Assembly: GCA_964622545.1 (NCBI GenBank)
Contig: CAZUQM010000001.1
Location: forward strand, 1 to 64,000
Source: JAFGLZ01 sp964622545
Lineage (GTDB): Bacteria; Planctomycetota; Phycisphaerae; UBA1845; JAFGLZ01
Direction: 5' to 3'
DNA: 64,000 bases
Below, one piece after another: positions 51,445-62,691 of the stretch (the stretch's first letter is position 1; every line of letters begins with the position of its first letter). Under the pieces are notes generated by a model that saw only the letters and a list, made by a program, of their open reading frames with translations, was not told where the DNA came from and ran no database searches. The position numbers were made by a program, and so were the translations under genes.

Positions 51445-52356
51445 CTAGCTCTTGCTCCCGCCGATCATCCGCCGCAGCTTCGCGAGGTTCATCTTGTCGA
51501 GGTTGCGGCCGCGTCCGTCCTCGCCTTTGGGCGTCTCAAGGATCTTGGGCACGTGTGCGAGGCGCGTGTCGTTGACGAGGTGGCGGAAGCCCGCGCGGCC
51601 GATCTTGCCCTTGCCGATGTGCTCGTGCCGGTCGACGTGTGAGCCCAGCTCGCGCTTCGCGTCGTTGAGGTGGATGCAGCGAACGCGTTTCAGGCCGACG
51701 TGGCGGTCGAGCTCGGTCACCATGTTTTCGTAGCCCTCTGCGGATCGGATGTCGTAGCCGGCGGCGAAAACGTGGCAGGTGTCGACGCAAACGCCGAGGC
51801 GCCGCTTGTGGCGCGACCGGTCGATGATCCGGCCGAGGTCCTCGATAGGCCCGCCGACCTGATCGCCCGACCCGGCCGTGTTCTCGAGCAAGATCCGCAC
51901 GCCGCTGCCCTTGGTCTCGTCGCAGACCGCGTCGACGGCCTCGACGATCCGTTCGATACCTGCCTCGCGGCCCGCGCCCTTGTGCGAGCCGGGATGGATG
52001 ACGATCTCCTTGACATCCAGGGCCGCGCATCTCTTGATCTCGGTCGTGAAGGCGTCGACGCTCTTGCGCCACATCGCCCGCTCCGGCGAGGCCAGGTTGA
52101 TCAGATACGTCGCGTGGGCGATGACCGGCTCGATGCCCGCCCCGCGCCGCGTGTCGCGCCACCGTGCGAGCGCCTCCTCCGACAACGGCGGCGCGGACCA
52201 CTGCTGCTGGTTCTTGACGAAGATCTGCACGCAGTCGAACCCGAGCTCCGCGGCCGACTCGAGCGCGAGATGCACGCCGCCCGCGATGCTCTGGTGTGCG
52301 CCGAAGCGCTGCTGGCGTAGCGGGTCATCGTTGCGTTTGGCGTTCGATTGGCTCAT
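51445..52356 (-). CDS. nfo: Deoxyribonuclease IV (endonuclease IV, Nfo)
   Basis: 303 residues. The AP-endonuclease TIM barrel has all the metal-ligand blocks: GAHQSIAGGVH, VIAHATYLINLASP, EIVIHPGSHKG, ILLENTAG, GVCVDTCHVFAAGYD, IHLNDAKRELGSHVDRHEHIGKG and ILETPKG. Zinc-dependent cleavage at abasic sites is therefore likely. Start at 52356 (MSQSN) is chosen by family length; an ATG at 52383 is possible and no ribosome binding site helps. Confidence 0.94.
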   Translation of the reverse strand: MSQSNAKRNDDPLRQQRFGAHQSIAGGVHLALESAAELGFDCVQIFVKNQQQWSAPPLSEEALARWRDTRRGAGIEPVIAHATYLINLASPERAMWRKSVDAFTTEIKRCAALDVKEIVIHPGSHKGAGREAGIERIVEAVDAVCDETKGSGVRILLENTAGSGDQVGGPIEDLGRIIDRSRHKRRLGVCVDTCHVFAAGYDIRSAEGYENMVTELDRHVGLKRVRCIHLNDAKRELGSHVDRHEHIGKGKIGRAGFRHLVNDTRLAHVPKILETPKGEDGRGRNLDKMNLAKLRRMIGGSKS

Positions 52357-52683
52357 TGACGGACGCTGCGAACCAGGTTCCATTCAAGGTTGACGAGTGT
52401 TACGGAAGAGGCCCCTATGCGGGTGGCCCATGGCTTCAGCCGAGGGGGTCCATCGCATCCGCGATGGGGACGCGAACTACCGGTCGAATTCGAGTTCCCC
52501 ACCTCTGAAGGGCCTGTCGATTTAATCGGGCTCGCGTCAAAAACAAAGGAGTTATGAACGAGGCTTCGAACGTAGGTCCTTGTTTTGCGTTCCGAACAGC
52601 ATCGCTTCCCGATTAGGTCGACACCTCCTGAAGAGGTGGGCCACCCAAATCTGGTTGACTGGTCAACCGCTCCTGTAGGCGGC
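52357..52683 (-). other. Intergenic region
   Basis: 327 bases between the Nfo start and the stop of the CPBP gene, on the same strand. It holds two small hairpins near the CPBP stop (52653-52668, 7-bp stem, and 52622-52638, 6-bp stem), which could end that transcript, and otherwise nothing recognised. A tiny open frame at 52554 was rejected. Confidence 0.4.
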
Positions 52684-53439
52684 TCAGCGGGCCGCCGTAA
52701 CCACGATGATGTCGTACACCGTATGACATCCGACGGCGATGCCGAAACCGCGCAGGACGAACACACCGGCCAGGTACAGTCCCGCGGCCGACCGGAAGAT
52801 GAAGTAGTCCCATCGGAAGGCCTCCGCGCCGCCGAAGCCCTGGCAGTGATGCAACGCGAAGATGAGCGAGCTGACCACGACGGCCACGGCGCTGGCGGGC
52901 GGACGCTTCAAACCCACCACCTCGGCCAGAAACCACGTCAGCAGGCTGATCAGGAACAACCGGAAGACGAGCTCTTCGTAGATCCCCGCGCTCATGCTGA
53001 GCAGGACCGCGTCGGCCCAGCCGGTGTCGGCGAGCATCGCTCTCGCAGCCAGCAGGGCGTGAAACAGCAGCATCGGCAGGGCCAGCAGGACGCTCTCGGC
53101 GGCCATACCGACGAGCACGTCGCGATCGACCTGCCACGGGTCCTTGCGATACAGGTGCCAGCCGAGCAGGACCAGCACCACGATCAGCCCGGGCAGAAAC
53201 ACGCCGGTCACGCCGAACAGCGACATGAACCAGTTAAGCATGTACCGCGCCATGACCTCCTGGGCGGGCTCGCCCGCAAAGCTCGGGTAGGCCAGCATGA
53301 CGCCCAGCTCGTAGAGGATCAGGATCGGCAGGAGGAAATACAGCGAGTAGATGGGCCGGCGCGTTCGATCGAGATAACCGCGTCCCTGCTGCAGGAATGG
53401 CGAGGTGGAGCGCGTCGTTCTGGATCGCCGGCCGGGCAT
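52684..53439 (-). CDS. CPBP-family intramembrane metalloprotease
   Basis: 251 residues with about seven membrane helices. The three CPBP motifs are in place: EE of YEELVFRLFL, FALHHC (His-x-x-x), and the last His/Asp in GCHTVYDI. Relatives cleave membrane-bound peptides or CAAX-type tails; substrate unknown. Its start at 53439 lies 65 bases from the divergent glycosylase gene. Confidence 0.88.
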   Translation of the reverse strand: MPGRRSRTTRSTSPFLQQGRGYLDRTRRPIYSLYFLLPILILYELGVMLAYPSFAGEPAQEVMARYMLNWFMSLFGVTGVFLPGLIVVLVLLGWHLYRKDPWQVDRDVLVGMAAESVLLALPMLLFHALLAARAMLADTGWADAVLLSMSAGIYEELVFRLFLISLLTWFLAEVVGLKRPPASAVAVVVSSLIFALHHCQGFGGAEAFRWDYFIFRSAAGLYLAGVFVLRGFGIAVGCHTVYDIIVVTAAR

Positions 53440-53504
53440 GCCGCTATCATTATGGACGTCGCCGTTGGCTTTTCAATCGGACCGGCTCTGCCGCGCGAGG
53501 GACC

Positions 53505-54176
53505 ATGCCCAGCTCGACCACGTCCCACAAGCTCCAGGAGATGTACGACGCACTGTACGCGCGGTTCGGCCCGCGCCACTGGTGGCCGGGCGAGACGCCG
53601 CTCGAGGTGATCGTCGGGGCCGTGCTGACCCAGAACACCAACTGGACGAACGTGGAGCGTGCCATCGCCAACCTCAAGGCCGCCGGCGCGCTCGACTGGC
53701 ACAAGCTCGACGCGATGGAGCACACCGAACTGGCCGAGCTGCTCCGGCCCGCCGGCTATTTCAACGTCAAGGCCAAGCGTCTGAAGAACCTCGTCCGGTG
53801 GATCGTCGAAACCTACGACGGCGACCTCGACGCCATGTTCACTCGGTCGACGGCGGCGCTGCGTGAGGACCTCCTAGCCGTCAACGGCATCGGACGCGAG
53901 ACGGCCGACTCGATCCTGCTCTACGCCGGCGGCCACGTGACGTTCGTCGTCGATGCCTACACGGCGAGGATCCTGCGCCGCCACGGCCTGATCGACGAGC
54001 AGGCCGACTACGAGGAGATCAAGGACCTGTTCGAGAGCCACCTGCCGGACGACGCGGCGCTGTTCAACGAGTACCACGCGCTGCTGGTGGAGGTCGGTAA
54101 GCGATGCTGTCGGCCTCGCAGCCCGCGATGCAGCGACTGCCCGCTGGAGCCGTTCCCCCATGACATCGACACGTAA
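53505..54176 (+). CDS. Endonuclease III-related DNA glycosylase (MagIII/COG2231-like)
   Basis: 223 residues, HhH-GPD fold. The hairpin is NGIGRETADSILLYA: the Lys of true endonuclease III is Glu, while the catalytic Asp is kept in FVVDAYTARIL; this is the pattern of monofunctional 3-methyladenine glycosylases such as H. pylori MagIII. VGAVLTQNTNW is the family start. The C-terminal cluster is CCRPRSPRCSDCPL; the expected fourth Cys after it is missing, so the iron-sulfur cluster may use the adjacent Cys pair or be absent. Start after a GAGGG site. Confidence 0.87.
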   Translation: MPSSTTSHKLQEMYDALYARFGPRHWWPGETPLEVIVGAVLTQNTNWTNVERAIANLKAAGALDWHKLDAMEHTELAELLRPAGYFNVKAKRLKNLVRWIVETYDGDLDAMFTRSTAALREDLLAVNGIGRETADSILLYAGGHVTFVVDAYTARILRRHGLIDEQADYEEIKDLFESHLPDDAALFNEYHALLVEVGKRCCRPRSPRCSDCPLEPFPHDIDT

Positions 54177-54222
54177 GAGAGTGGCGCTGAAGTTCGTCTG
54201 GCGGCGCGCCGGGTCCGGGACG

Positions 54223-54228
54223 TATAAT
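54223..54228 (+). promoter_or_regulatory. Possible -10 box of the hsp20-lon operon
   Basis: Perfect TATAAT 100 bases before the hsp20 ATG in a GC-rich stretch. No convincing -35 lies 17 bases upstream, and no CIRCE or sigma-32-like site is visible, so promoter class is open. Confidence 0.35.
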
Positions 54229-54327
54229 GGATTTGCAATTGAACCGGCACATCGCACGGATGCGCGAACCCGGGCGCGTCCACCGCAGGCGCCCCGCCGA
54301 AAGAGGACCGCAACAGAGGACCCATCC

Positions 54328-54744
54328 ATGACTGTCCGCCTAGGTACGGAAGACTCCTTCGATCGGTTGGCCCAGCACATGGGTGAGATGGTCGACTGCC
54401 TGTTCCAGAAGAGCTACGTGGGGTTTCGACCCAGCAAGGGTTGGGAACCCGCCATCAACATCTATGAGGACGCCGACCACCTCATCGTGTGCGTCGAGTT
54501 GAGCGGCATGTGCCGGAACGATATCGACGTGAAGGTTGAGCCGGGCCGGCTCATCGTCAAGGGTATGCGTCCCGACCCCGAAGCGCCGGATCAGGAGCGC
54601 CCCCTCCGCGTCCATCACCTCGAGATCCGCCACGGCCCCTTCGAGCGCACGCTCAATCTGCCGTTGAGCCTCGACATCGACGCCACGCGTGCCCAGTACC
54701 GGAACGGCTACCTGTGGGTGTTCCTCCCGAAGCTGCAACCATGA
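54328..54744 (+). CDS. Hsp20/alpha-crystallin small heat shock protein
   Basis: 138 residues; AGAGGA about 8 bases before the ATG. Alpha-crystallin domain about 40-135 (INIYEDADHLIVCVELSG, LIVKGMRPDPE, NGYLWVFLPK). It should hold unfolded proteins for refolding or degradation. The usual C-terminal I/V-x-I/V tail is missing, which may limit oligomer size. The lon gene starts 17 bases after its stop. Confidence 0.92.
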   Translation: MTVRLGTEDSFDRLAQHMGEMVDCLFQKSYVGFRPSKGWEPAINIYEDADHLIVCVELSGMCRNDIDVKVEPGRLIVKGMRPDPEAPDQERPLRVHHLEIRHGPFERTLNLPLSLDIDATRAQYRNGYLWVFLPKLQP

Positions 54745-54761
54745 AAGGCCTGGCCTGACCC

Positions 54762-57359
<2,598 letters not shown>

Positions 57360-57597
57360 CCCCGGCAGGCCCGGACCGTCGAGCCGGCCGAGCCGCCTCG
57401 GCCCCCGAACGCCGGCGACGTCCAAGTGAATCCGATCGCCGCCCCCTGACGAAGCGGCGCGTCCATGACGAGCGAGCCTGACGGATAGATTCGTTGTGTT
57501 AAGCCGGGCGAGCCACCCGCACAAGGAGCTTGGGCCCAGGCCCCAACTCCTGCTACAGTCAGGAAACCTCACATCTCACCTGACGGAGGGTCTTCTC

Positions 57598-58140
57598 ATG
57601 AACGACCGGAACGTGATCATCGAGGAGGTCGCCGACCTCTATCGGATCATCCGACTGAACGTCCTTCGACGCACGCCCGGCGTGTTCTTCGACACGCTGC
57701 CGTTGGACGTCTTGCCCCGCATCGACGCCCTCGACCGCGTCATCCACGAGGGCGGGGCTTACTCGCCCGGCAGTATCGGCGACGTGAAACGACCGTGGTA
57801 CTTGCATCCCGCCCAGGACGACAACCTGATGGTCCTGCACGGCGTCCGCTATGTCGACATCTACACCCCCGCCCACGGCAAGATCGAGAGCTTCACCATC
57901 ACGCCCCACCGCATCGAGAAGGACGGCCAGGTCCTCTTCGACGGGCCGGCCATGCTGGTCTGGCCCTGCGGCGTCTTCCACCGCGTCGAGAGCTGCGCCG
58001 AGAAGGGCTCGGCCTCCCTGAACTTCGCCGTGCACTACGACGGGTTCGACCTTCGGACGAACTTCAGCATCTACGATCTGAACCCGGACACCGGCGAGTA
58101 TCACGTCATTCGCGAGGGACACCTCGACCAGCCGGGATAG
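57598..58140 (+). CDS. Cupin-like conserved hypothetical protein
   Basis: 180 residues, start after GGAGGG at 7 bases. Sequence is beta-rich with WPCGVFHRVESCAEKGSASL resembling the second cupin motif (Gly..Pro..His), but no metal site can be confirmed. It matches planctomycete proteins of unknown function in style. Upstream, an imperfect hairpin (57524-57551) precedes it, and a fragment of another gene follows. Confidence 0.65.
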   Translation: MNDRNVIIEEVADLYRIIRLNVLRRTPGVFFDTLPLDVLPRIDALDRVIHEGGAYSPGSIGDVKRPWYLHPAQDDNLMVLHGVRYVDIYTPAHGKIESFTITPHRIEKDGQVLFDGPAMLVWPCGVFHRVESCAEKGSASLNFAVHYDGFDLRTNFSIYDLNPDTGEYHVIREGHLDQPG

Positions 58141-58174
58141 CGTTTCCCTTCGAGGTCGACACTCGCTCCGGCAT

Positions 58175-58333
58175 CTGATCCCGGCGACGCTGCAGGGGAC
58201 ATGGGCGCTTACGCTGACCGGACAGCTCAACGCGGGCAAGCAAACGATGTCACTCGACTACACGTTGACCTACACCCCAGCGGGCGAACAGGCAGAGACC
58301 TACCAGGGAACATGGACAGGGACGCAGCCGTAG
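58175..58333 (+). pseudogene. Degraded C-terminal fragment of a secreted protein
   Basis: From 58175 the frame reads ATLQGTWALTLTGQLNAGK, then SLDYTLTYTPAGEQ and ends QGTWTGTQP at the stop 58331-58333. It has the composition of real coding sequence (beta-strand repeats) but no start codon upstream in its frame at a sensible place, and its upstream part overlaps the cupin stop. Probably a remnant left by deletion. What it was is unknown. Confidence 0.4.
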
Positions 58334-58356
58334 TGGCTTGACCACCTGAATGGGTT

Positions 58357-58929
58357 CTAGCGACTGGAACCGACGGTTCGGGCCAGGCGCGCACCCAGCT
58401 CCCGAGCCCGATCCATCAGGTCCTGCCGCCGGCGGACCTCACCCCGCTTGGTTACACCGGGCGCAAGCAGCGTAGCGACGAGCTCCATCTCGAGGTAGCT
58501 CAGACACCGCTCGAAGAACCGCACGACCGGCGCGGCGGTCTCGACCGCGGTCTCCTCATACGGGATCACGACGGCCGCCCGCTTACCGGCAATCATCGGC
58601 CGGTGCCCCGGGCAGTTGAAATACACGAACCGGTCGATGCAGGCCTTCATCAGCGCAGTCGGACCATACCAGTACACCGGCGTACCGAAGACGATGACGT
58701 CGCAGCCGGCGATCCGCTCGATGAGCGCGGGCATGTCGTCGTCCTTCGTGCAGGGCTTGCCCCGCCAGCACGCGTGGCAACCGTCGCACTCGCGGATCTC
58801 CAATTCGCCGAGACGGACGACCTCCGTCGTCGCGCCTTCCGCCCCGGCAGCGGCCAGCAGCTCGGTCACCAACACGTCGGTGTTGCCGCCCTTGCGCGGA
58901 CTACCGATCAGACCCAGGATAGGACCCAT
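58357..58929 (-). CDS. NAD(P)H-dependent FMN reductase / Isf-like flavoprotein
   Basis: 190 residues of flavodoxin fold. FMN phosphate loop is LGLIGSPRKGGNTDVL, and VFGTPVYWYG is the flavin loop. The motif CDGCHACWRGKPC has the compact Cys spacing C-x2-C-x2-C-x4-C of iron-sulfur flavoproteins, so a 4Fe-4S cluster beside FMN is possible. Such proteins pass electrons to oxygen, peroxide or quinones in anaerobes. It stands alone. Confidence 0.87.
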   Translation of the reverse strand: MGPILGLIGSPRKGGNTDVLVTELLAAAGAEGATTEVVRLGELEIRECDGCHACWRGKPCTKDDDMPALIERIAGCDVIVFGTPVYWYGPTALMKACIDRFVYFNCPGHRPMIAGKRAAVVIPYEETAVETAAPVVRFFERCLSYLEMELVATLLAPGVTKRGEVRRRQDLMDRARELGARLARTVGSSR

Positions 58930-59061
58930 ATCCGATGCTCCGGTGGTTTTGGTACACTAGGAGCCCGACGGGCAGCGACCGAATCCCCAGGGCCCCTGCC
59001 TTGCCGACACCCTGTGTAGCATGACATCAGCAACGAACCAAGTGGGGAAGGAGGATACCTC

Positions 59062-59502
59062 GTGCATCGCATTACCGGTTGTATGAAGGCCGCGGCCCTC
59101 TTGGGCATCGTGGTGGCCACGGCGGGAGCCTGCGGACCATGCTGCCAGCCCGACAACACCGTGTCGCTCGTTCCGACGGGCATCGTCGAGCCGCCCGGCC
59201 CGATCGTCACGCAGAACCCTGTCGAGCTGACCACCTACGTCATGATGCTGGCCGGCGGCGAGGCGGTCTACGGCACACCGACGGCCCAGGCCTCCGTCAA
59301 CGGCGGTCCGAGCATCGACCTGAACGTCGTGGTCAACGAATTGGGCTGCGAGGGATGCGTCTTCCGCAGCCAGCTCGTCATTAGCGGCGCGCTGACGCTG
59401 TCCTCGGGCGAGAACGAGATCGTCATCGACGTCCACGTCCCCGTGACCGGGTCGCCCGACGCCGAGGAGACCCTGACGATCCAATACACGCTCGAGCCCT
59501 GA
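59062..59502 (+). CDS. Small exported protein, probable lipoprotein
   Basis: 146 residues, GTG start with AAGGAGG 7 bases upstream. N-terminal signal ends near TAGAC, a loose lipobox. The remaining 120 residues are beta-rich with a CEGC pair; no family recognised. Confidence 0.7.
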   Translation: MHRITGCMKAAALLGIVVATAGACGPCCQPDNTVSLVPTGIVEPPGPIVTQNPVELTTYVMMLAGGEAVYGTPTAQASVNGGPSIDLNVVVNELGCEGCVFRSQLVISGALTLSSGENEIVIDVHVPVTGSPDAEETLTIQYTLEP

Positions 59503-59586
59503 CCCACACGTGACCGATAGCGAGCGGGCCATGCCGGTTCGGCCCTGATGTGGTAGGATGACCGGCATCTCAAGTAAGGAGTACGC

Positions 59587-60285
59587 ATGATGCATTCGGT
59601 GAACGATCTGATGCGGCGCGCCTCGGCGGCGGCCCTGGGTGTGTGTGTGATGGCGGGCGCGGCCGGCGCGGCCGAGCAGAGCTGCTGCGGAACCTGCAAG
59701 CCCGACAAGGAAGGCTTCGTCAAGCTGTTCGACGGCAAGACGCTCGAGGGCTGGGTCCAACGCAACGGCAAGGCCAAGTACGCCGTCGAGGACGGCTGCA
59801 TCGTCGGCACGGCCGTGCGTCGCACACCCAACAGCTTCCTCTGCACGAAGAAGGACTACGACGATTTCATCCTCGAGCTGGAGTTCAAGGTCGACCCGGG
59901 GCTCAACTCCGGCGTGCAGATCCGCAGCCACAGCAAGAAGGAGTACAAGAACGGCCGCGTCCACGGCTACCAGGTCGAGATCGACCCGTCGCCGCGGGCG
60001 TACTCGGGCGGCATCTACGACGAGGCGACCGGTCGCACGTGGCTGCAGGATCTTTCGAAGAACGAGAAGGCGCGCAAGGCCTTCAAGCCGAAACAGTGGA
60101 ACACGTTTCGCATCATCGCCAAGGGCAACTCGATCAAGACCTGGATCAACGGCGTCCCCGCGGCCGACCTCAAGGACGACAGATCGGCCAAGGGCTTCAT
60201 CGCCCTCCAGGTGCACGGCATCAAAAACAAGGAGCAGGAGGGCCTCCAGGTCCGCTGGCGGAACATCCGCATCAAGGAGCTGTAA
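59587..60285 (+). CDS. DUF1080 secreted protein (3-keto-disaccharide hydrolase-like)
   Basis: 232 residues, AAGGAG 5 bases before the ATG. Signal peptide about 1-28, then the concanavalin-like sandwich of DUF1080 (FVKLFDGKTLEGWV, ILELEFKVDPGLNSGVQIRS, WNTFRIIAKGNSIKTWING, LQVRWRNIRIKEL). Family members with known activity cleave 3-keto-glycosides; planctomycetes have dozens. Residues for catalysis are not fixed in this family. Confidence 0.9.
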   Translation: MMHSVNDLMRRASAAALGVCVMAGAAGAAEQSCCGTCKPDKEGFVKLFDGKTLEGWVQRNGKAKYAVEDGCIVGTAVRRTPNSFLCTKKDYDDFILELEFKVDPGLNSGVQIRSHSKKEYKNGRVHGYQVEIDPSPRAYSGGIYDEATGRTWLQDLSKNEKARKAFKPKQWNTFRIIAKGNSIKTWINGVPAADLKDDRSAKGFIALQVHGIKNKEQEGLQVRWRNIRIKEL

Positions 60286-60611
60286 AGGGCCTGTCCTCGG
60301 CAAGACGTGTCACGCCGCGAGCACGCCCGCGCCTGTGGGATTCTCGCGGCTTCATGGCGAGCCATATCCGCCCAGAACCAGCGAGTTTGTGCGCGCATCC
60401 GGGTGAGCATGAGCGCGGCCTCATGCGGTTCTGAGTGAATCTTTAGACGCTAGCGGTAGGGATCACGGGTAAGCGGCGGGATCCGGTGGAGCCGCGCGTA
60501 TCTCGCGCCGGCCCCAAGGCTTCATGGGCGCGAGCTGCCGTTCCGAAGCCCGCGAATCCGCGTGAGACCCGCCACCGGCCGAACGGTGGCTCCGAGAGGC
60601 GGTCACGCCCC
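60286..60611 (+). other. Intergenic region before nrfHA
   Basis: 326 bases. Contains a GCCGCGAG/CTCGCGGC inverted repeat (60314-60350) with a 21-base loop and a CCACCG/CGGTGG hairpin just before nrfH. No FNR- or NsrR-like palindrome was recognised. Confidence 0.35.
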
Positions 60612-61115
60612 ATGGCGGACTCGACAGCAACGGCCCCTACGAACCGGTCGCCCTGGTGGACATGGACCCTCTTCTGGCGGCTTGCCGTCATCGCGGCGGT
60701 CCTGGCCGGTCTGGCCGGCGGGCTCGGCGTGTACACGTTCGTCTACGCCAAGGGCACGTCGTATCTGACGGACGATCCCCGGGCCTGCGCCAACTGCCAC
60801 ATCATGCAGGACCATTTCGACGCCTGGGCCAAGTCGAGCCATCACGCGGTGGCCGTCTGCAACGATTGCCACACACCCAACGACCTGATTCCGAAGTACA
60901 TCACCAAGGCCCGAAACGGCTATCACCACTCGGTGGCGTTCACGACGGGCGATTTCCATGAGCCGATCCAGATCACGCCGACCAACCTGAGCATCACCGA
61001 GCAGGCCTGTCGCTCGTGCCATGCCGATATCGTCCGCGCCATCGACGCGATGAGCGGACCCGACGACCATCTGTCGTGCGTCCGGTGCCACACGACGGTG
61101 GGGCATCTCGAGTGA
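60612..61115 (+). CDS. nrfH: Cytochrome c nitrite reductase small subunit NrfH
   Basis: 167 residues. One N-terminal membrane anchor (about 15-48: LAVIAAVLAGLAGGLGVYTF) then four haem c motifs CANCH, CNDCH, CRSCH, CVRCH. NrfH takes electrons from the quinol pool and passes them to NrfA. The gene is 46 bases upstream of nrfA. The nearest purine-rich site is far from the ATG. Confidence 0.93.
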   Translation: MADSTATAPTNRSPWWTWTLFWRLAVIAAVLAGLAGGLGVYTFVYAKGTSYLTDDPRACANCHIMQDHFDAWAKSSHHAVAVCNDCHTPNDLIPKYITKARNGYHHSVAFTTGDFHEPIQITPTNLSITEQACRSCHADIVRAIDAMSGPDDHLSCVRCHTTVGHLE

Positions 61116-61161
61116 TGCCGCCTGAGATAACGCAACGCACCCAAACAGCAGGAGCCGCCTT

Positions 61162-62547
61162 ATGAGCGAACCCACACAGCCAAGCGAGAGCACCAGACCA
61201 CGAAGCCGACGACGCATCATCGGCCTGCTGGTGGCGCTGGTCGTGATCACGGCTCTGATCTCCTTCGGCATCGCCGGCCTGCTGGTGAACATCTTCCAGC
61301 ACAAGCAGGAAGCACAGAACCCCTTCTTCCGGGTGGTCGAGCTGGACGACGACACGGTCGACCCGGCCGTCTGGGGCAAGAACTTCCCGCTCCAGTACGA
61401 CGCCTACAAGCGGACCGTCGACATGGTCCGTACGAAATACGGCGGCAGCGAGGCCCTGCCGAAGGACCCCACCGACGTCGACCCGCGCAAGAAGGTCTCA
61501 TTCTCGCGCATCGAGGCCGACCCGCGGCTCAAGCGGATGTGGGCGGGCTACTCCTTCGCCGAAGACTTCCGAGAGGAGCGCGGCCACGCCTACATGCTCG
61601 TCGACCAGACCTACACCGAGCGCGTGAGGAATTACCAACAGCCCGGTACCTGCATCAACTGTCATGCATCGACCTACGTGGCCTACAAGAAGCTGGGCGA
61701 CGGCGACATCATGAAGGGCTTCGAGAAGATCAACCGCATGAGCTACGGCGAAGCGCGGGAGCTCGTCGAGCATCCCGTGGCGTGCATCGACTGTCATGAC
61801 CCGCAGACGATGGAGCTTCGCGTGACCCGACCCGCCTTCATCGAGGGAATCCGCCTGATCAAGGGCCAGGACTACGACGTCAACAAGCAGGCCACCCGCC
61901 AGGAAATGCGGACCTACGTCTGCGGTCAGTGCCACGTCGAATACTACTTCAAGGGCGAGGGCAAACGGCTCGTGTACCCGTGGGCCAAAGGCCAGCGTGG
62001 TGACGACGTCTTGGCCTACTACGAGGAGATCGACTTCGCGGACTGGACGCACGAGGTCACCGGCGCGGCCATGCTCAAGGCACAGCACCCGGAATTCGAG
62101 ATGTGGAACCAGGGCATCCACAGCCGCGCGGGCGTGGCCTGCTCGGACTGTCACATGCCCTACATGCGGGTCGGCGCGATGAAGATCAGCGACCACCACG
62201 TCCGCAGCCCGCTGCTGAATGTCGCCCACGCCTGTCAGACGTGCCATCGCGCGTCGGAGGAGGAGCTGCTCGATCGGGCCCAGACGATCCAAGAGCGGAC
62301 CGATGCGGTCAAGGACCTCGTCCTGGACGTTCTGATGACCCTGATCGACGACATCAAGGCGGCCCAGGATGCCGGCGTCGACAAGGCCAAGCTCGAACAG
62401 GCACGATCCCATCAGCGTCGCGCGACGTTCTTGCTCGACTACATCGAGGCCGAGAACAGCAGCGGCTTCCACGCCGACCAGGAATCGGTCCGCATCCTGA
62501 CCCTCGCGCTCGACGAATGCCGTCAGGGGCAGGTCGCCCTACGCTGA
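61162..62547 (+). CDS. nrfA: Cytochrome c nitrite reductase catalytic subunit NrfA
   Basis: 461 residues. N-terminal membrane helix (about 20-42). Five haem motifs: CINCH (Cys164), CIDCH, CGQCHVEYYF, CSDCHMPY and CQTCH. In E. coli haem 1 is CxxCK, with Lys as haem ligand; here it is CxxCH, as in some other NrfA. Reduces nitrite to ammonium with six electrons. Paired with nrfH in an operon. Confidence 0.93.
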   Translation: MSEPTQPSESTRPRSRRRIIGLLVALVVITALISFGIAGLLVNIFQHKQEAQNPFFRVVELDDDTVDPAVWGKNFPLQYDAYKRTVDMVRTKYGGSEALPKDPTDVDPRKKVSFSRIEADPRLKRMWAGYSFAEDFREERGHAYMLVDQTYTERVRNYQQPGTCINCHASTYVAYKKLGDGDIMKGFEKINRMSYGEARELVEHPVACIDCHDPQTMELRVTRPAFIEGIRLIKGQDYDVNKQATRQEMRTYVCGQCHVEYYFKGEGKRLVYPWAKGQRGDDVLAYYEEIDFADWTHEVTGAAMLKAQHPEFEMWNQGIHSRAGVACSDCHMPYMRVGAMKISDHHVRSPLLNVAHACQTCHRASEEELLDRAQTIQERTDAVKDLVLDVLMTLIDDIKAAQDAGVDKAKLEQARSHQRRATFLLDYIEAENSSGFHADQESVRILTLALDECRQGQVALR

Positions 62548-62691
62548 TCCGACCCGGCCTTTTCGCGTGACAACGACGTGCCGCGATGGTCAAATCGTGG
62601 GCCTTGTGTTGCCCCCGCACCCGGCCCCCGGCCGCGGTGCGGGGCGGCGTGGACGTCGGCAACGGACCCCCTACCACGAGGAAGACAGCGC

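Noticed and set aside
52554..52616. 20-codon frame after AAAGGAG
   Set aside because: Spacing of two bases is too short, and the peptide has no signal or composition to support it.
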